Below are positions 53,944-63,299 of a stretch of 64,000 nt of DNA, one piece after another. Every line of letters starts with the position of its first letter. Position 1 is the stretch's first letter. The notes below the pieces were generated by a model, which had not been told where the DNA came from, did not search any database, and worked only from the letters and a program-made list of their open reading frames with translations. Origin of the DNA: Kribbella amoyensis (GTDB taxonomy: Bacteria; Actinomycetota; Actinomycetes; Propionibacteriales; Kribbellaceae); NCBI RefSeq assembly GCF_007828865.1, contig NZ_VIVK01000001.1, positions 5,952,001 to 6,016,000 of the forward strand. The letters are read 5' to 3'. The position numbers and the translations under genes were made by a program.

Positions 53944-54459
53944 ATGAACGGCGATTTCAGGAAGTTCGCGGTCCGACGGGAGCGGGCGTTGTACCGCTAC
54001 GCACATCTGCTCACCGGTGACCACACCGAGGCCGAGGAGCTGACCAGGGACGCGTTGGGGCGGACCCAGGCGACCTGGCGTCGTCATTCGGACACGGCCG
54101 GTGCGGAGTTGTACGCCCGTCGGGCCATCACCACCGCCACCGCCGGCCGCTGGCGCCCGCGGACCTGGTTCGCCGACCGCACCCGGGCCGGCCACCCGGC
54201 CGTCCCCGCCCACGACAACGTCGCCGCCGACAGCTGGATCCGCGACGAGGTCCAGTCCCTCCCACCCCGCCAGCGGGCCGCCCTGGTGCTGCGCTACTAC
54301 GAGCGCCTCACCGACGCCGAAGTGGCCCAGATCCTCGGCTGCTCGGTGCCCACCGCGCGGGCCAGGACCAGCCAGGCCCTCGACACCCTCAGATCCCGGC
54401 TGGACCCCGAGACGGCGCACCTGGTCGACCAGCTCCTGACCACCCGCGGCGCCGGCTGA
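53944..54459 (+). CDS. SigE-type sigma factor
   Basis: A 171-residue ECF sigma factor of the actinobacterial SigE-like group: region 2 (FRKFAVRRERALYRYAHLLTGD, AEELTRDALGRTQATWRRH) and region 4 (LPPRQRAALVLRYYERLTD, VAQILGCSVPTARARTSQAL). The ATG at 53944 has GGGGGAAGGGA upstream. It ends 24 bases before the regulator gene, and there is no anti-sigma gene beside it. Confidence 0.9.
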   Translation: MNGDFRKFAVRRERALYRYAHLLTGDHTEAEELTRDALGRTQATWRRHSDTAGAELYARRAITTATAGRWRPRTWFADRTRAGHPAVPAHDNVAADSWIRDEVQSLPPRQRAALVLRYYERLTDAEVAQILGCSVPTARARTSQALDTLRSRLDPETAHLVDQLLTTRGAG

Positions 54460-54483
54460 TCCGAGACACGAGATGCTTGGCCG

Positions 54484-56904
54484 GTGGACGAGACATTCGC
54501 GGCGCTGCTGCGGAGCCGGCGACTGGCTCTTGGCCTGACCCAGGAACGACTGGCCGAGCTGGCGGGCGTGAGTCCCCAGGCGATCGGCATGCTCGAGCGA
54601 GGAGTTCGGCGCTTCCCGCAGCGGACGACCCTCGACAAACTCGGTGACGCCTTCGAACTGACTCCGGCGGAACGGACGGCGTTCGAGCAGATCGCCTCCC
54701 GGGGCAGGGTCCCGACCGACAGCACCGAGACACCCGGACCGCTGTGGACCGCGCCGCTGCAGTTGCCTGGGGCGACGCCGAACTTCGTCGGCCGGGACGA
54801 GCACCTCGACCAGCTGACCGGGTTGCTGACGAACCGGTCAGGTCCCCCGGGCAGTCCGGCGATCGCCACGATCCAGGGCATGCCCGGTGTCGGCAAGACC
54901 TCGCTCGCGCTGGTCGTGGCCCACGCGGTGGCGGCCCGGTATCCCGACGGAGTCGTCCACCTCGACCTCCGCGGGTTCGGACCGGGCGAACCGCTGGCGC
55001 CGTCGACCGCACTGGCCCGCGTCCTGGAGTCGACCGGGCTCCCCGCCGACGAGCTACCCGCTCGGTTCGAAGACCTGGTGACCACCTTCCGTACCCGCTT
55101 CGCCGACCGGCGGGTGCTGTTGGTCCTCGACAACGCGGCCGAGCTCGGTCAGGTCACGCCGCTGATTCCGGCCAGTGCCGGCTGCGGCGTCCTGGTCACC
55201 AGCCGCAGGACGCTGACCGCCCTGCAGGCCGGCCGGCATGTCCACCTCGATCCGCTGACCCCCGACGACTCGGTCGAGTTGTTCACGTCGATCACCGGCC
55301 GGGACGACCACGATCCCGCCGTACGGCGCATCGCGGAGCTGTGCGGCCACCTCCCGCTGGCCATCACGATCGCCGCGGCCTGGCTGGTGCGCCGCCCGGC
55401 CTGGTCCGCCGACGACCTCGCCCTACGCCTCGCCGACGAGTCCCGCCGCCTGGATCTTCTCGGCACCGACGACCTCGACGTCCGCGCCAGCGTCACCTTC
55501 TCCATCGACCAGCTCACCGCCGGCGAGAGGCCGGAGGACCTCGCTGCCGCCGATGCCTTCGCGTTGCTCTCGCTCCCTGACGGCCCCGACCTCACTGCCC
55601 AGACAGCCGCTCCCCTGCTGGGCTCCTCCGACGCAGCGGCCGACCGCGTCCTCGAGTACCTGGTCGACCTGCACCTGCTGCAGTCGCCGCATCCGGGCCG
55701 GTACCGCTTTCACGACCTCGTCCGCACGTACGCCCGCGAGCTCGCCGACGACCTCGATCCGGCGCGCCGGGACAGCGCGTTCGCCCGCTATCTGACCTAC
55801 TACCTGGCCGCCGGCTGGCGCGCCTGCGAACTGTCCGACGCCGGGAGCGCCCGGTTCGCCTGGTCCGGTCCGGACTGGCGCAGTACCGGACCCGCCTTCA
55901 CCGAAGCGGGTGCCGGCCTGGACTGGATCGACCGCGAACTGGCGAACATCCTGGCGGTGATCGACCGGACAGGTCAGCGGGAGGACACCGCCGAGACGAC
56001 CGCCGGTCTGCTGATCGGCCTGTTCGGCTATTTCACCGCCCGCGGCCACCTCGGCGAGTGGCTCGACGCGATCGACCAGATGGTCCACCGGCCGATCGCG
56101 CCGTGGAGCCGCGCGCAGTTGCAGGCCGACGCTGCCATCGCCGCGACCGAGTTGGCGCGCTACGACGAGGCGTCCGAACGCTTCGAGGCCGCGGCCGCCG
56201 GCTTCGAGGCGGTCGGCGACCTGCGCGGCCAGTCCATGGTCGCGAACAACCATGCCCGCCTCTTCACGCGGCGTCGTCTGTACGACGAAGCCCTCCCCTA
56301 CGTCGAGCGTGGTCTCGCGATCAACCGCAAGCTCGACAACGACCGTGGCATCAGCTTCTCGCTGGCCGGCCTCGCCGAGATCTACGGCGAACTGGGCCGC
56401 CATCACGAAGAGGTCGAGTACACCAAAGAATCCCTCGAGTACCTCGAGCGGTCCGGCAGCACGCGCCACGTCGCCAACACGTTGATCGATCTCGGCGTGG
56501 CCCATGCCCGCCTCGGCCGGACCGAACTCGGCGTCGACGAAGCCCGGCAGGGCCTGCGGCAACTGGAGGCGCTGGGACAGGTGGGCAACTGTTCGGACGG
56601 GCAGGTCTGGATCGGCTGGATCCTCGCCCTGGCCGGACGGCACCGGGAGGCGGTCGGCAGCTACGAGGAAGGCCTGAGTATCGCGGTGGAGCTCGCGGAT
56701 CGCCGCCGGGAGGCCAACGCCCGCTTCCGGCTCGGGGTGAGTCAGCTCGCGCTCGGCGACCGGCCGGAGGCGGACCTCAACCTCGACTTCGCGCTCGGCT
56801 TCTACCGGGAGCACCGGCCCGAGGTCGCCGACGACATCGAGGCGATCCTGACCGGTGGACCGCCGGCGGCCGCAGCCTTCGCGGCACGCTCCACCATCAT
56901 CTGA
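54484..56904 (+). CDS. XRE helix-turn-helix, NB-ARC ATPase and TPR regulator (STAND protein)
   Basis: An 806-residue STAND-class protein. Residues 1-75 are an XRE helix-turn-helix (LGLTQERLAELAGVSPQAIGM). About 100-400 is an NB-ARC/AAA core beginning FVGRDEHLD, with Walker A GMPGVGKT (132-139), Walker B VLLVLDNAAE, VLVTSRR and GHLPLAI. A winged-helix segment follows (HDLVRTYARELADD). Residues 470-790 are TPR repeats. This is the layout of the AfsR-like regulators without the SARP domain; related proteins can also act in phage defence, which is not shown here. GTG at 54484 is the start. Confidence 0.92.
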   Translation: MDETFAALLRSRRLALGLTQERLAELAGVSPQAIGMLERGVRRFPQRTTLDKLGDAFELTPAERTAFEQIASRGRVPTDSTETPGPLWTAPLQLPGATPNFVGRDEHLDQLTGLLTNRSGPPGSPAIATIQGMPGVGKTSLALVVAHAVAARYPDGVVHLDLRGFGPGEPLAPSTALARVLESTGLPADELPARFEDLVTTFRTRFADRRVLLVLDNAAELGQVTPLIPASAGCGVLVTSRRTLTALQAGRHVHLDPLTPDDSVELFTSITGRDDHDPAVRRIAELCGHLPLAITIAAAWLVRRPAWSADDLALRLADESRRLDLLGTDDLDVRASVTFSIDQLTAGERPEDLAAADAFALLSLPDGPDLTAQTAAPLLGSSDAAADRVLEYLVDLHLLQSPHPGRYRFHDLVRTYARELADDLDPARRDSAFARYLTYYLAAGWRACELSDAGSARFAWSGPDWRSTGPAFTEAGAGLDWIDRELANILAVIDRTGQREDTAETTAGLLIGLFGYFTARGHLGEWLDAIDQMVHRPIAPWSRAQLQADAAIAATELARYDEASERFEAAAAGFEAVGDLRGQSMVANNHARLFTRRRLYDEALPYVERGLAINRKLDNDRGISFSLAGLAEIYGELGRHHEEVEYTKESLEYLERSGSTRHVANTLIDLGVAHARLGRTELGVDEARQGLRQLEALGQVGNCSDGQVWIGWILALAGRHREAVGSYEEGLSIAVELADRRREANARFRLGVSQLALGDRPEADLNLDFALGFYREHRPEVADDIEAILTGGPPAAAAFAARSTII

Positions 56905-56917
56905 CGCCGGGAACCAC

Positions 56918-56952
56918 AGCACCGCCCGGGAGAAACTCGTCCGGGCGGTGCT
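56918..56952. terminator. Hairpin between convergent regulator and dppF
   Basis: Arms AGCACCGCCCGG (56918-56929) and CCGGGCGGTGCT (56941-56952) pair perfectly over an 11-base loop, 14 bases after the regulator's stop codon. Confidence 0.85.
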
Positions 56953-56971
56953 CGGAGCCGTCTCAGGTGCC

Positions 56972-58084
56972 CTACTTGCCGGCGGTCTCCGCCGCCTTGA
57001 GGGCGTCGGCGGCCTGCTCCTCGGTGGCGTTCTCCGGGAAGTGGCAGGCGGTCTGGTGGCCCGGGGCGAGCTGGATCAGCGGCGGCTCGACCTTCTTGCA
57101 GAGGTCCTGCGCCTTCCAGCAGCGGGTGTGGAAGCGGCAGGCCGGCGGCGGGTTGATCGGGCTCGGGACGTCGCCCTGGAGCCGGATCCGCTCGCGCTTG
57201 GTCTTGCGGGCCGTGTCCGGGATCGGGACGGCCGAGAGCAGCGCCAGCGTGTACGGGTGCATCGGCTTCTCGTACAGACTGACCCGGTCGGCCAGCTCGA
57301 CGATCTTGCCGAGGTACATCACCGCGACCCGGTCCGAGACGTGCCGGACCACGGACAGGTCGTGCGCGATCATCACGTAGGTGAGGTCGAACTCCTCCTG
57401 CAGATCCTCCAGCAGGTTCACCACCTGGGCCTGGATCGACACGTCCAGCGCGGAGACCGGCTCGTCGGCCACGATCAGCTTCGGCCGCAGCGCCAGGGTG
57501 CGGGCGATCCCGATCCGCTGCCGCTGACCGCCGGAGAACTCGTGCGGGTACCGGTTGTAGTGCTCAGGGCTCAGGCCGACCAGCTCGAGCAGGCCCTGGA
57601 CGGCCTTCTTCACGCCGTGCTCGGTCTTCACGTTCTGCAGCTTGAACGGCGCGCCGACGATCTTGCCGACCGTGTGCCGCGGGTTCAGCGAGCCGTACGG
57701 GTCCTGGAAGATCATCTGGACGTCGCGCCGCATCGGCCGCATCCGGCCCTCGGACAGGTGGGTGATGTCCCGGCCCTCGAAGACGATCTTGCCCGCGGTC
57801 GGCTCCAGCAACCGGGTCAGCAGCCGGCCCGTGGTCGTCTTGCCACAGCCGGACTCACCGACCAGCGACAGGGTCTCGCCGCGGTTGACGCTGAAGTCGA
57901 GACCGTCGACGGCCTGGACCGCGCCGGTCTGACGCTGCAACAGGCCCTTGCGGATCGGGAAGTGCTTCACCAGGCCCTGGACCGACAGCAGCTCCTCGCC
58001 CATCGCGGGCACGGTGGCGCCCCGGGTCGGGCCGGCCTCGGTATTGGCAGTCGTCACAGTCGTCGCTCCGTCGATCCCGTTCAC
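56972..58084 (-). CDS. dppF: Dipeptide/oligopeptide ABC transporter ATPase (DppF/OppF)
   Basis: A 370-residue ABC ATPase with Walker A GESGCGKTTTGRLL, signature FSGGQRQRIG, Walker B LIVADEPVSALD and switch IAHDLSVVRHVSDR. The C-terminal oligopeptide-transporter extension carries the cysteine-containing CRFHTRCWKAQDLC. The GTG start overlaps the dppD stop by four bases. The last gene of the importer operon, it ends at the hairpin shared with the convergent regulator. Confidence 0.95.
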   Translation of the reverse strand: MNGIDGATTVTTANTEAGPTRGATVPAMGEELLSVQGLVKHFPIRKGLLQRQTGAVQAVDGLDFSVNRGETLSLVGESGCGKTTTGRLLTRLLEPTAGKIVFEGRDITHLSEGRMRPMRRDVQMIFQDPYGSLNPRHTVGKIVGAPFKLQNVKTEHGVKKAVQGLLELVGLSPEHYNRYPHEFSGGQRQRIGIARTLALRPKLIVADEPVSALDVSIQAQVVNLLEDLQEEFDLTYVMIAHDLSVVRHVSDRVAVMYLGKIVELADRVSLYEKPMHPYTLALLSAVPIPDTARKTKRERIRLQGDVPSPINPPPACRFHTRCWKAQDLCKKVEPPLIQLAPGHQTACHFPENATEEQAADALKAAETAGK

Positions 58085-59154
58085 AGCTTCGGCAAGATGT
58101 CGGTCTCCCAGGCTTTCTTACGCTCCTGCGGGGAGAGGTGGCAGGCGACCCGGTGGCCGCCGCCGATGTCCAGCAGTTCCGGCCGATCGGTCTCGCTGGC
58201 GCCGTTGTTGAGGTGGGCGTAGTTGCAGCGCGGGTTGAACGGGCAGCCCTTCGGCACGTTGATCAGGCTCGGCGGCGTGCCCTTGATCGGGATCAGCCGC
58301 TCGCTGCGTTCCCGGTCGATCCGCGGCATCGACCCGAGCAGCCCCCAGGTGTACGGGTGCTGCGGCCGGTCGAAGATATCCTCGGCGGTGCCGTACTCGA
58401 TCGCGCGGCCGGCGTACATCACCTGGATGTCGTCGGCCAGCTCGGCCACCACGCCGAGGTCGTGGGTGATGATGATGACCGCGGAGTTGAACTCCTTCTG
58501 CAGGTCCCGGATCAGGTCCAGGATCTGCGCCTGCACGGTCACGTCGAGCGCCGTGGTCGGCTCGTCGGCGATCAGCAGGTCCGGGTCGCAGGACAGCGCC
58601 ATCGCGATCATCGCGCGCTGCCGCATCCCGCCGGAGAACTCGTGCGGGTACGCGTCGACGCGCTTGTCCGGCTGCGGGATCCCGACCCGGTCGAGCATCT
58701 CGATCGCGTGCTTGCGGGCGACCGACTTGGAGACGTCGTTGTGGACCTGGTACGCCTCGACGATCTGCCGGCCGACCGTGTAGAAGGGGTGCATCGCCGA
58801 CAGCGGGTCCTGGAAGATCATCGCCATCCGCTTGCCGCGGAGTTTGCGGACCTCCTCCGGCGTCGCCGAGACCAGGTCCTGGCCGTCGAGCAGGATCTCG
58901 CCGCTGATGGTGGCCGCGCCGCGCTGGTGCAGCCCCATGATCGACAGGCTGGTCACGCTCTTGCCGGAGCCGGACTCCCCCACGATGCCGAGCGTCTTGC
59001 CGCGCTCGAGCTGGAAGGACAGCCCGTCCACCGACTTGACGATGCCGTCGTCGGTCGGGAAGTGCACGCGGAGGTCGCGGACGTCGAGGAACGCGTCGCC
59101 GCGGTCGATCCGCAGTGGCTGGTCCTGCACGGTCTCGTTCGCTGCTTCGGTCAC
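58081..59154 (-). CDS. dppD: Dipeptide/oligopeptide ABC transporter ATPase (DppD/OppD)
   Basis: A 357-residue ATPase: Walker A GESGSGKSVTSL, signature FSGGMRQRAM, Walker B LLIADEPTTALD, switch ITHDLGVVAELAD, and the oligopeptide C-terminal domain with CPFNPRCNYAH. The GTG at 59154 overlaps the dppB stop by four bases; the longer frame reaching 59874 runs through dppB in another frame and is not coding. It works as a heterodimer with DppF. Confidence 0.95.
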   Translation of the reverse strand: MTEAANETVQDQPLRIDRGDAFLDVRDLRVHFPTDDGIVKSVDGLSFQLERGKTLGIVGESGSGKSVTSLSIMGLHQRGAATISGEILLDGQDLVSATPEEVRKLRGKRMAMIFQDPLSAMHPFYTVGRQIVEAYQVHNDVSKSVARKHAIEMLDRVGIPQPDKRVDAYPHEFSGGMRQRAMIAMALSCDPDLLIADEPTTALDVTVQAQILDLIRDLQKEFNSAVIIITHDLGVVAELADDIQVMYAGRAIEYGTAEDIFDRPQHPYTWGLLGSMPRIDRERSERLIPIKGTPPSLINVPKGCPFNPRCNYAHLNNGASETDRPELLDIGGGHRVACHLSPQERKKAWETDILPKL

Positions 59155-60164
59155 TGGATCCGCACCCTCGGGTCGACGACGGCGTACAGGAGATCGACGA
59201 TCAGGTTCGCCATCACGATGAAGAACGCGGCGACCAGCGTCACGCCGAGCACCTTGGGCAGGTCGTTCGCCCGCAGCGCGATCACGGCGTACTGCCCGAT
59301 GCCGGGCAGCGAGAAGGTCGTCTCGGTCAGGATCGCGCCACCGAGCAGGAGCCCGAGGTCCAGACCGAAGATGGTGAGGATCGGGGTCAGCGCGGCTCGC
59401 AGGCCGTGCCGCGTCACCACGGTCCGTTCGGTCAGGCCCTTCGCGCGGGCCGTCCGGACGAAGTCCTCGTTCATGGTTTCGAGCATGCCCGCCCGGGTGA
59501 GCCGCGCGTACGCCGCGGCGTACAGGAAGGCGAGCGTCACCCACGGCAGGATCAGGTCGTACGCCCACCACGCCGGGTTCGACGCGTCCATCGGGTTCGT
59601 CCCACCTTGGGCGGTCCAGCCCAGGCCGTAGCTGAAGATCGACAGCGAGAGCAGACCGGTGAAGAAGATCGGCAGCGAGACACCCGCCAGCGCCACCGAC
59701 ATCATCGATCGGTCCAGCACCGACCCCCGTTTGAGTGCGGAGATGACGCCCGTCCCGACCCCGGCCAGCAGCCAGATACAGGCGGCGCCGAAGGCCAGCG
59801 AGGCGGTCACCGGTATTCGGCTGACCAGGTCGGGCCAGACCGGTTGCTGGGTGAGGAAGGAGTAGCCGAAGCACGGCGCCGGGCAGTGCTCCGTCGCCGG
59901 GCCGTAGTTGTACTCCTGCCCGACGAACAGGCCCTTCACGAAGCGCCCGTACTGCACGTAGATGGGATCGGTGAAGCCGAGCCGTACCGCTGTCTCGTGA
60001 ATCTGCTCCTGGCCGGCGCTCTTGCCCACGTACCGCGACGCGAGGTCGTCGGCCGAAGCACCACCGAGCTTCGGTACCAGGAAGAAGATCGAGAACGTGA
60101 CGGCGGTGACGATGAAGAGCAGGATCACTGCTCCGATCACCCGCCGGACTATGTATGCGAACAC
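59151..60164 (-). CDS. dppB: Dipeptide/oligopeptide ABC permease (DppB/OppB)
   Basis: A 337-residue inner-membrane permease with six helices. It starts MFAYIVRRVIGAVILLFIVT (N-terminal DppB/OppB signature) and has the coupling EAA-like loop DFVRTARAKGLTERTVVTRHGLR. It includes an outer loop of about 60 residues with two cysteines (HCPAPC), a feature not in the classical OppB. It starts at a GTG, 108 bases after the substrate-binding protein gene. Confidence 0.95.
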   Translation of the reverse strand: MFAYIVRRVIGAVILLFIVTAVTFSIFFLVPKLGGASADDLASRYVGKSAGQEQIHETAVRLGFTDPIYVQYGRFVKGLFVGQEYNYGPATEHCPAPCFGYSFLTQQPVWPDLVSRIPVTASLAFGAACIWLLAGVGTGVISALKRGSVLDRSMMSVALAGVSLPIFFTGLLSLSIFSYGLGWTAQGGTNPMDASNPAWWAYDLILPWVTLAFLYAAAYARLTRAGMLETMNEDFVRTARAKGLTERTVVTRHGLRAALTPILTIFGLDLGLLLGGAILTETTFSLPGIGQYAVIALRANDLPKVLGVTLVAAFFIVMANLIVDLLYAVVDPRVRIQ

Positions 60165-60175
60165 CTGCGCGGCAC

Positions 60176-60209
60176 GGTGGCCGGCGGTCCCTCGGGACCC
60201 CCGGCCACC
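60176..60209 (-). terminator. Long hairpin between the binding protein and dppB
   Basis: Two 16-base arms (60176-60191 and 60194-60209) pair with one C-C mismatch over a two-base loop. On the minus strand it lies between the binding protein stop and the dppB start, so it may partially end transcription and keep the binding protein more abundant than the membrane and ATPase subunits, a known pattern in importer operons. Confidence 0.6.
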
Positions 60210-60272
60210 TCAGCCTTCACCTACCTCTGCTGGCGAATCATGAGTGGTCAGGGCAACTCAGGAAGTTGCCGC

Positions 60273-62051
60273 CTACTTCAGGCCGATGCCGGCGTAGTCG
60301 TACATGTTCTGGCTGTCGCTGACGTACACGTTGGCCAGCGTGTCCGGGCGGTACAGCAGGCCCTTGGCCCAGATCCCCGGCAGCACCGCGGCCTGCTCCA
60401 TGACCTTCTTGTCGATGTCGACCCAGATCTGCTCACGCTTGGCCTTGTCGGTCTCCGACAGCGCCTGGTCGATCATCTTGTCGACCTCGGGGATCCGGAC
60501 ACCGAGGTTGGTGTTACCACCGGTGGCGCGGATGACCCGGCTGTCGACGATCTGGCTCATGAAGCCGAAGCCGTCCGGCCAGTCCGCACCCCAGCTGTAG
60601 ACGATCAGGCCGAGGCTGTTCGCCTTGGCGTAGTCCGGCTTGCCGGCGTACAGCTTGGTGTAGTCACCCGTCGGGAAGCCCTTCGGGGTGAGGTTGATGC
60701 CGACCCGCTTCAGCGACTGCTGCAGCGACTCCGCGACCGCCTTCTCCTTCGGCCGGTCGGCCCGGTAGGCGATATTGGTGCTGAAGCCCTGCGGCATCCC
60801 GCACTTGGCCAGCGCCGCCTTGGCCTTGTCGACGTTGCCGTTCTTGTCCTGCTCGAAGCCGTAGTCGTCGAACTTCTGCGACCCGGTCACCAGCGGCGGC
60901 ATCATGTTCGTGGCGATGTCACCACCGATCGGGCCACCGTACGCACGCTGGTAGCCCTCGTGGTCGGCGGCGTACAGGATCGCCTTGCGGCAGTCGATGT
61001 TGTCCAGCGGCTTGACCTCGCCGTTGAAGACGGTGAAGTTCAGCCGCGGCGCGGGCACGTTGTCCGCGTTCGCCTTCAGCTGCGGGTTCGCCAGGATCTT
61101 CGCCTGGGTCTCCGCGAGCACACCGGTACCGGCGATGTCGACGTCGAGGTCACCGGCCTGCAGCCGGTTGTCGATGTCGGCGCCGTTCACGTTGAAGGCG
61201 ACGGTGATCTTGTCCGGCAGCGCCTTGCGGCCCGAGTTCGGGTCGGACGCCGGGTCGTACTGGTCATTGCGGACCAGCGCCAGACCCTTGTTCGGGTCGT
61301 TGCTCTCGAACTTGTACGGGCCGGTCGAGATCGGGTGCAGCTTGTACTTGGCCCCGTTGTCCTTCGCCTGCGGCACCGGTGCGGTGGCCGGCAGCTGGGC
61401 GAAGTAGTCGAAACCGGAGAACGGCTTGTTCAGGTGGAAGACGATGGTGTAATCGTCCGGGGTCTCGATGGCCTTGGCGATCCCGGCCATCGTCGGGTCC
61501 TTGTAGACGCTGTAGCCCTTCGGCACGTCCAGCAGGAAGTCGTTGAAGTACGTCGGGCCGTTCGGCAGCGTGGCCTTGTCCAGCGACCGGGCGACCGCGT
61601 ACTTGACGTCCTTGGCCTTGACCTCGGTGCCGTCCTCGAACTTGACGCCCTTGCGGATCTTGTAGGTCCACGTCTTGGCGCCGTCGCTCGGCACACCGGC
61701 GGCCTCGGCGAGGTCCGGAACGACCTCCGCACCCTCCTTGCCGGGGGCCGACTTGAAGACCATCAGCGGCCGCACGTAGTTGCGGACCAGGTTCCAGGAC
61801 AGGCCGTAGTAGGTGTCACCGGGGTCGGTGGAGTCCCAGTTCTCGGTGATGGCCATCCGGAGCGTGCCACCCTTTTTGTCGCTCGGGTTGTACGTCCCCT
61901 TGACGGCCGCGTCGTACTCCGCCTTGGCCGTGTTCCCGCCACCGCCGGAGCCACCGGACCCGCCGGAGCCACTGTTGCCCCCGCAAGCCACGAGGCTCAG
62001 TGCGACGGCCGCACTGACGGCGGTAGCCGTCGTAATGCGATTCCATCTCAT
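60273..62051 (-). CDS. Peptide ABC transporter substrate-binding lipoprotein
   Basis: A 592-residue SBP_bac_5-family lipoprotein. The signal peptide ends LSLVAC with the lipobox cysteine at 23, followed by a Gly/Ser/Asn linker (GGNSGSGGSGG) that lets the domain float from the membrane. The family pattern YKIRKGVKFEDGTEVKAKDVKYAVAR and the VPYD-type motifs of DppA/OppA proteins are present. It lies between dppC and dppB, within the operon. The substrate is most likely peptides; the exact size class cannot be told. Confidence 0.94.
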   Translation of the reverse strand: MRWNRITTATAVSAAVALSLVACGGNSGSGGSGGSGGGGNTAKAEYDAAVKGTYNPSDKKGGTLRMAITENWDSTDPGDTYYGLSWNLVRNYVRPLMVFKSAPGKEGAEVVPDLAEAAGVPSDGAKTWTYKIRKGVKFEDGTEVKAKDVKYAVARSLDKATLPNGPTYFNDFLLDVPKGYSVYKDPTMAGIAKAIETPDDYTIVFHLNKPFSGFDYFAQLPATAPVPQAKDNGAKYKLHPISTGPYKFESNDPNKGLALVRNDQYDPASDPNSGRKALPDKITVAFNVNGADIDNRLQAGDLDVDIAGTGVLAETQAKILANPQLKANADNVPAPRLNFTVFNGEVKPLDNIDCRKAILYAADHEGYQRAYGGPIGGDIATNMMPPLVTGSQKFDDYGFEQDKNGNVDKAKAALAKCGMPQGFSTNIAYRADRPKEKAVAESLQQSLKRVGINLTPKGFPTGDYTKLYAGKPDYAKANSLGLIVYSWGADWPDGFGFMSQIVDSRVIRATGGNTNLGVRIPEVDKMIDQALSETDKAKREQIWVDIDKKVMEQAAVLPGIWAKGLLYRPDTLANVYVSDSQNMYDYAGIGLK

Positions 62052-62104
62052 CTTGTTGCACCCCTTTATTCGTGAGAGCCAGGCTCCCTGGTTGGAGAGA
62101 AGTC

Positions 62105-63097
62105 CTATCGCGAGCGGGGGTCGAGGGCGTCCCGCAGCCCGTCACCGAACAGGTTGAAGGCCAGCACCGTGACGAAGATGGCCAACCCGGGCGGGATCAT
62201 GTACAGCGGAACGACCTGGTACCAGTTCGCGGCGGTCGACAGCATGTCGCCCCAGCTGGCCGTCGGCGGCCGGACACCGACACCGAGGTAGGACAGCGCC
62301 GCCTCGAACAACACGTTCGTGGGGATCAGCAGGGTGGAGTACACCAGGATCGGCGCGATCAGGTTCGGCAGCAGCTCGGTGAAGAGGATGTACGGACGTC
62401 GCGCGCCGAGACTCCGGGCCGCGTCGACGAACTCCCGCTCCCGCAGCGACAGCGTCTGGCCGCGGATGATCCGGCCGATGTAGGGCCAGCTGAAGAACCC
62501 GATGATGAAGACGATCAGCGCGACCCGCAGTGAGTCGCCCTGCAGGCCGAGCAGCTTGTCCGGGATGGCACCGACCAGGGCCAGCGCGAACAGCACCAGC
62601 GGGAAGGCGAGGAAGATGTCCATCAGCCGGCTGATGATGGTGTCGATCCAGCCGCCGAAGTAGCCGGCGACGATCCCCATCACGGTGCCGATCACGACCG
62701 AGACGATGGTGGCGAGGAAGGCGATCAGCAGCGAGATCCGGGCCCCGTAGACGATCCGGGCGAAGATGTCGCGGCCGTTCACCGGCTCGATCCCGAACGG
62801 GTGGTCCCAGCTGATCCCGTTCCACTTGGCGATCGAGGTCTGCAGCGACGGATCGACGAGGTCCTGGTGGAACTCGTTCGGCGTGACCCCGAAGATCTTG
62901 CAGATCAGCGGGGCGAAGACCGCGACCAGGATCAGGAAGACGACGACGAAGCCACCGGCCAGGGCGACCTTGTCGCGCTTCAGCCGGGTCCACGAGATCT
63001 GCCAGAGTGACCGGCCCTCGATCTTGCCGGCGCCCTCGAGCAGAGCCTCCGGCTGCGCCGACGACGATCCGGGCTCGACCTCGAGTGGCGTGCTCAC
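62105..63097 (-). CDS. dppC: Dipeptide/oligopeptide ABC permease (DppC/OppC)
   Basis: A 330-residue permease with an N-terminal helix (VALAGGFVVVFLILVAVFAPLI), an outer loop ending in the family motif HPFGIEPVNGRDIFARIVYG, and five more helices. The coupling loop is REFVDAARSLGARRPYILFTELLPN. The GTG at 63097 lies in a GC-rich leader. It is the first gene of the operon, ahead of the binding protein, whereas dppB usually comes first; the pair DppB/DppC is therefore separated by the binding-protein gene. Confidence 0.94.
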   Translation of the reverse strand: MSTPLEVEPGSSSAQPEALLEGAGKIEGRSLWQISWTRLKRDKVALAGGFVVVFLILVAVFAPLICKIFGVTPNEFHQDLVDPSLQTSIAKWNGISWDHPFGIEPVNGRDIFARIVYGARISLLIAFLATIVSVVIGTVMGIVAGYFGGWIDTIISRLMDIFLAFPLVLFALALVGAIPDKLLGLQGDSLRVALIVFIIGFFSWPYIGRIIRGQTLSLREREFVDAARSLGARRPYILFTELLPNLIAPILVYSTLLIPTNVLFEAALSYLGVGVRPPTASWGDMLSTAANWYQVVPLYMIPPGLAIFVTVLAFNLFGDGLRDALDPRSR

Positions 63098-63299
63098 GCG
63101 CTGCGTTCCCCTGACTTGTTGTGGTCACCGGCCGAAACCGGCATGGCTGCCGCCTAAAACTGCCGCCGAAACCGGCCGGAGTCAAACGCGGAAAGTACTG
63201 CGTTGCCCGATCGTGATGCTGTGGAAATCGTCCCGTATCGTGGACAGTCGGCAGTAAACCATGTCCTCGCACAACCCGTCGTGGGCGCCTCGCCGAGTG

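Noticed and set aside
58081..59874. A 597-residue version of DppD extending into dppB
   Set aside because: The upstream 240 residues are an out-of-frame reading of dppB; the GTG at 59154 with a four-base overlap is the natural start.
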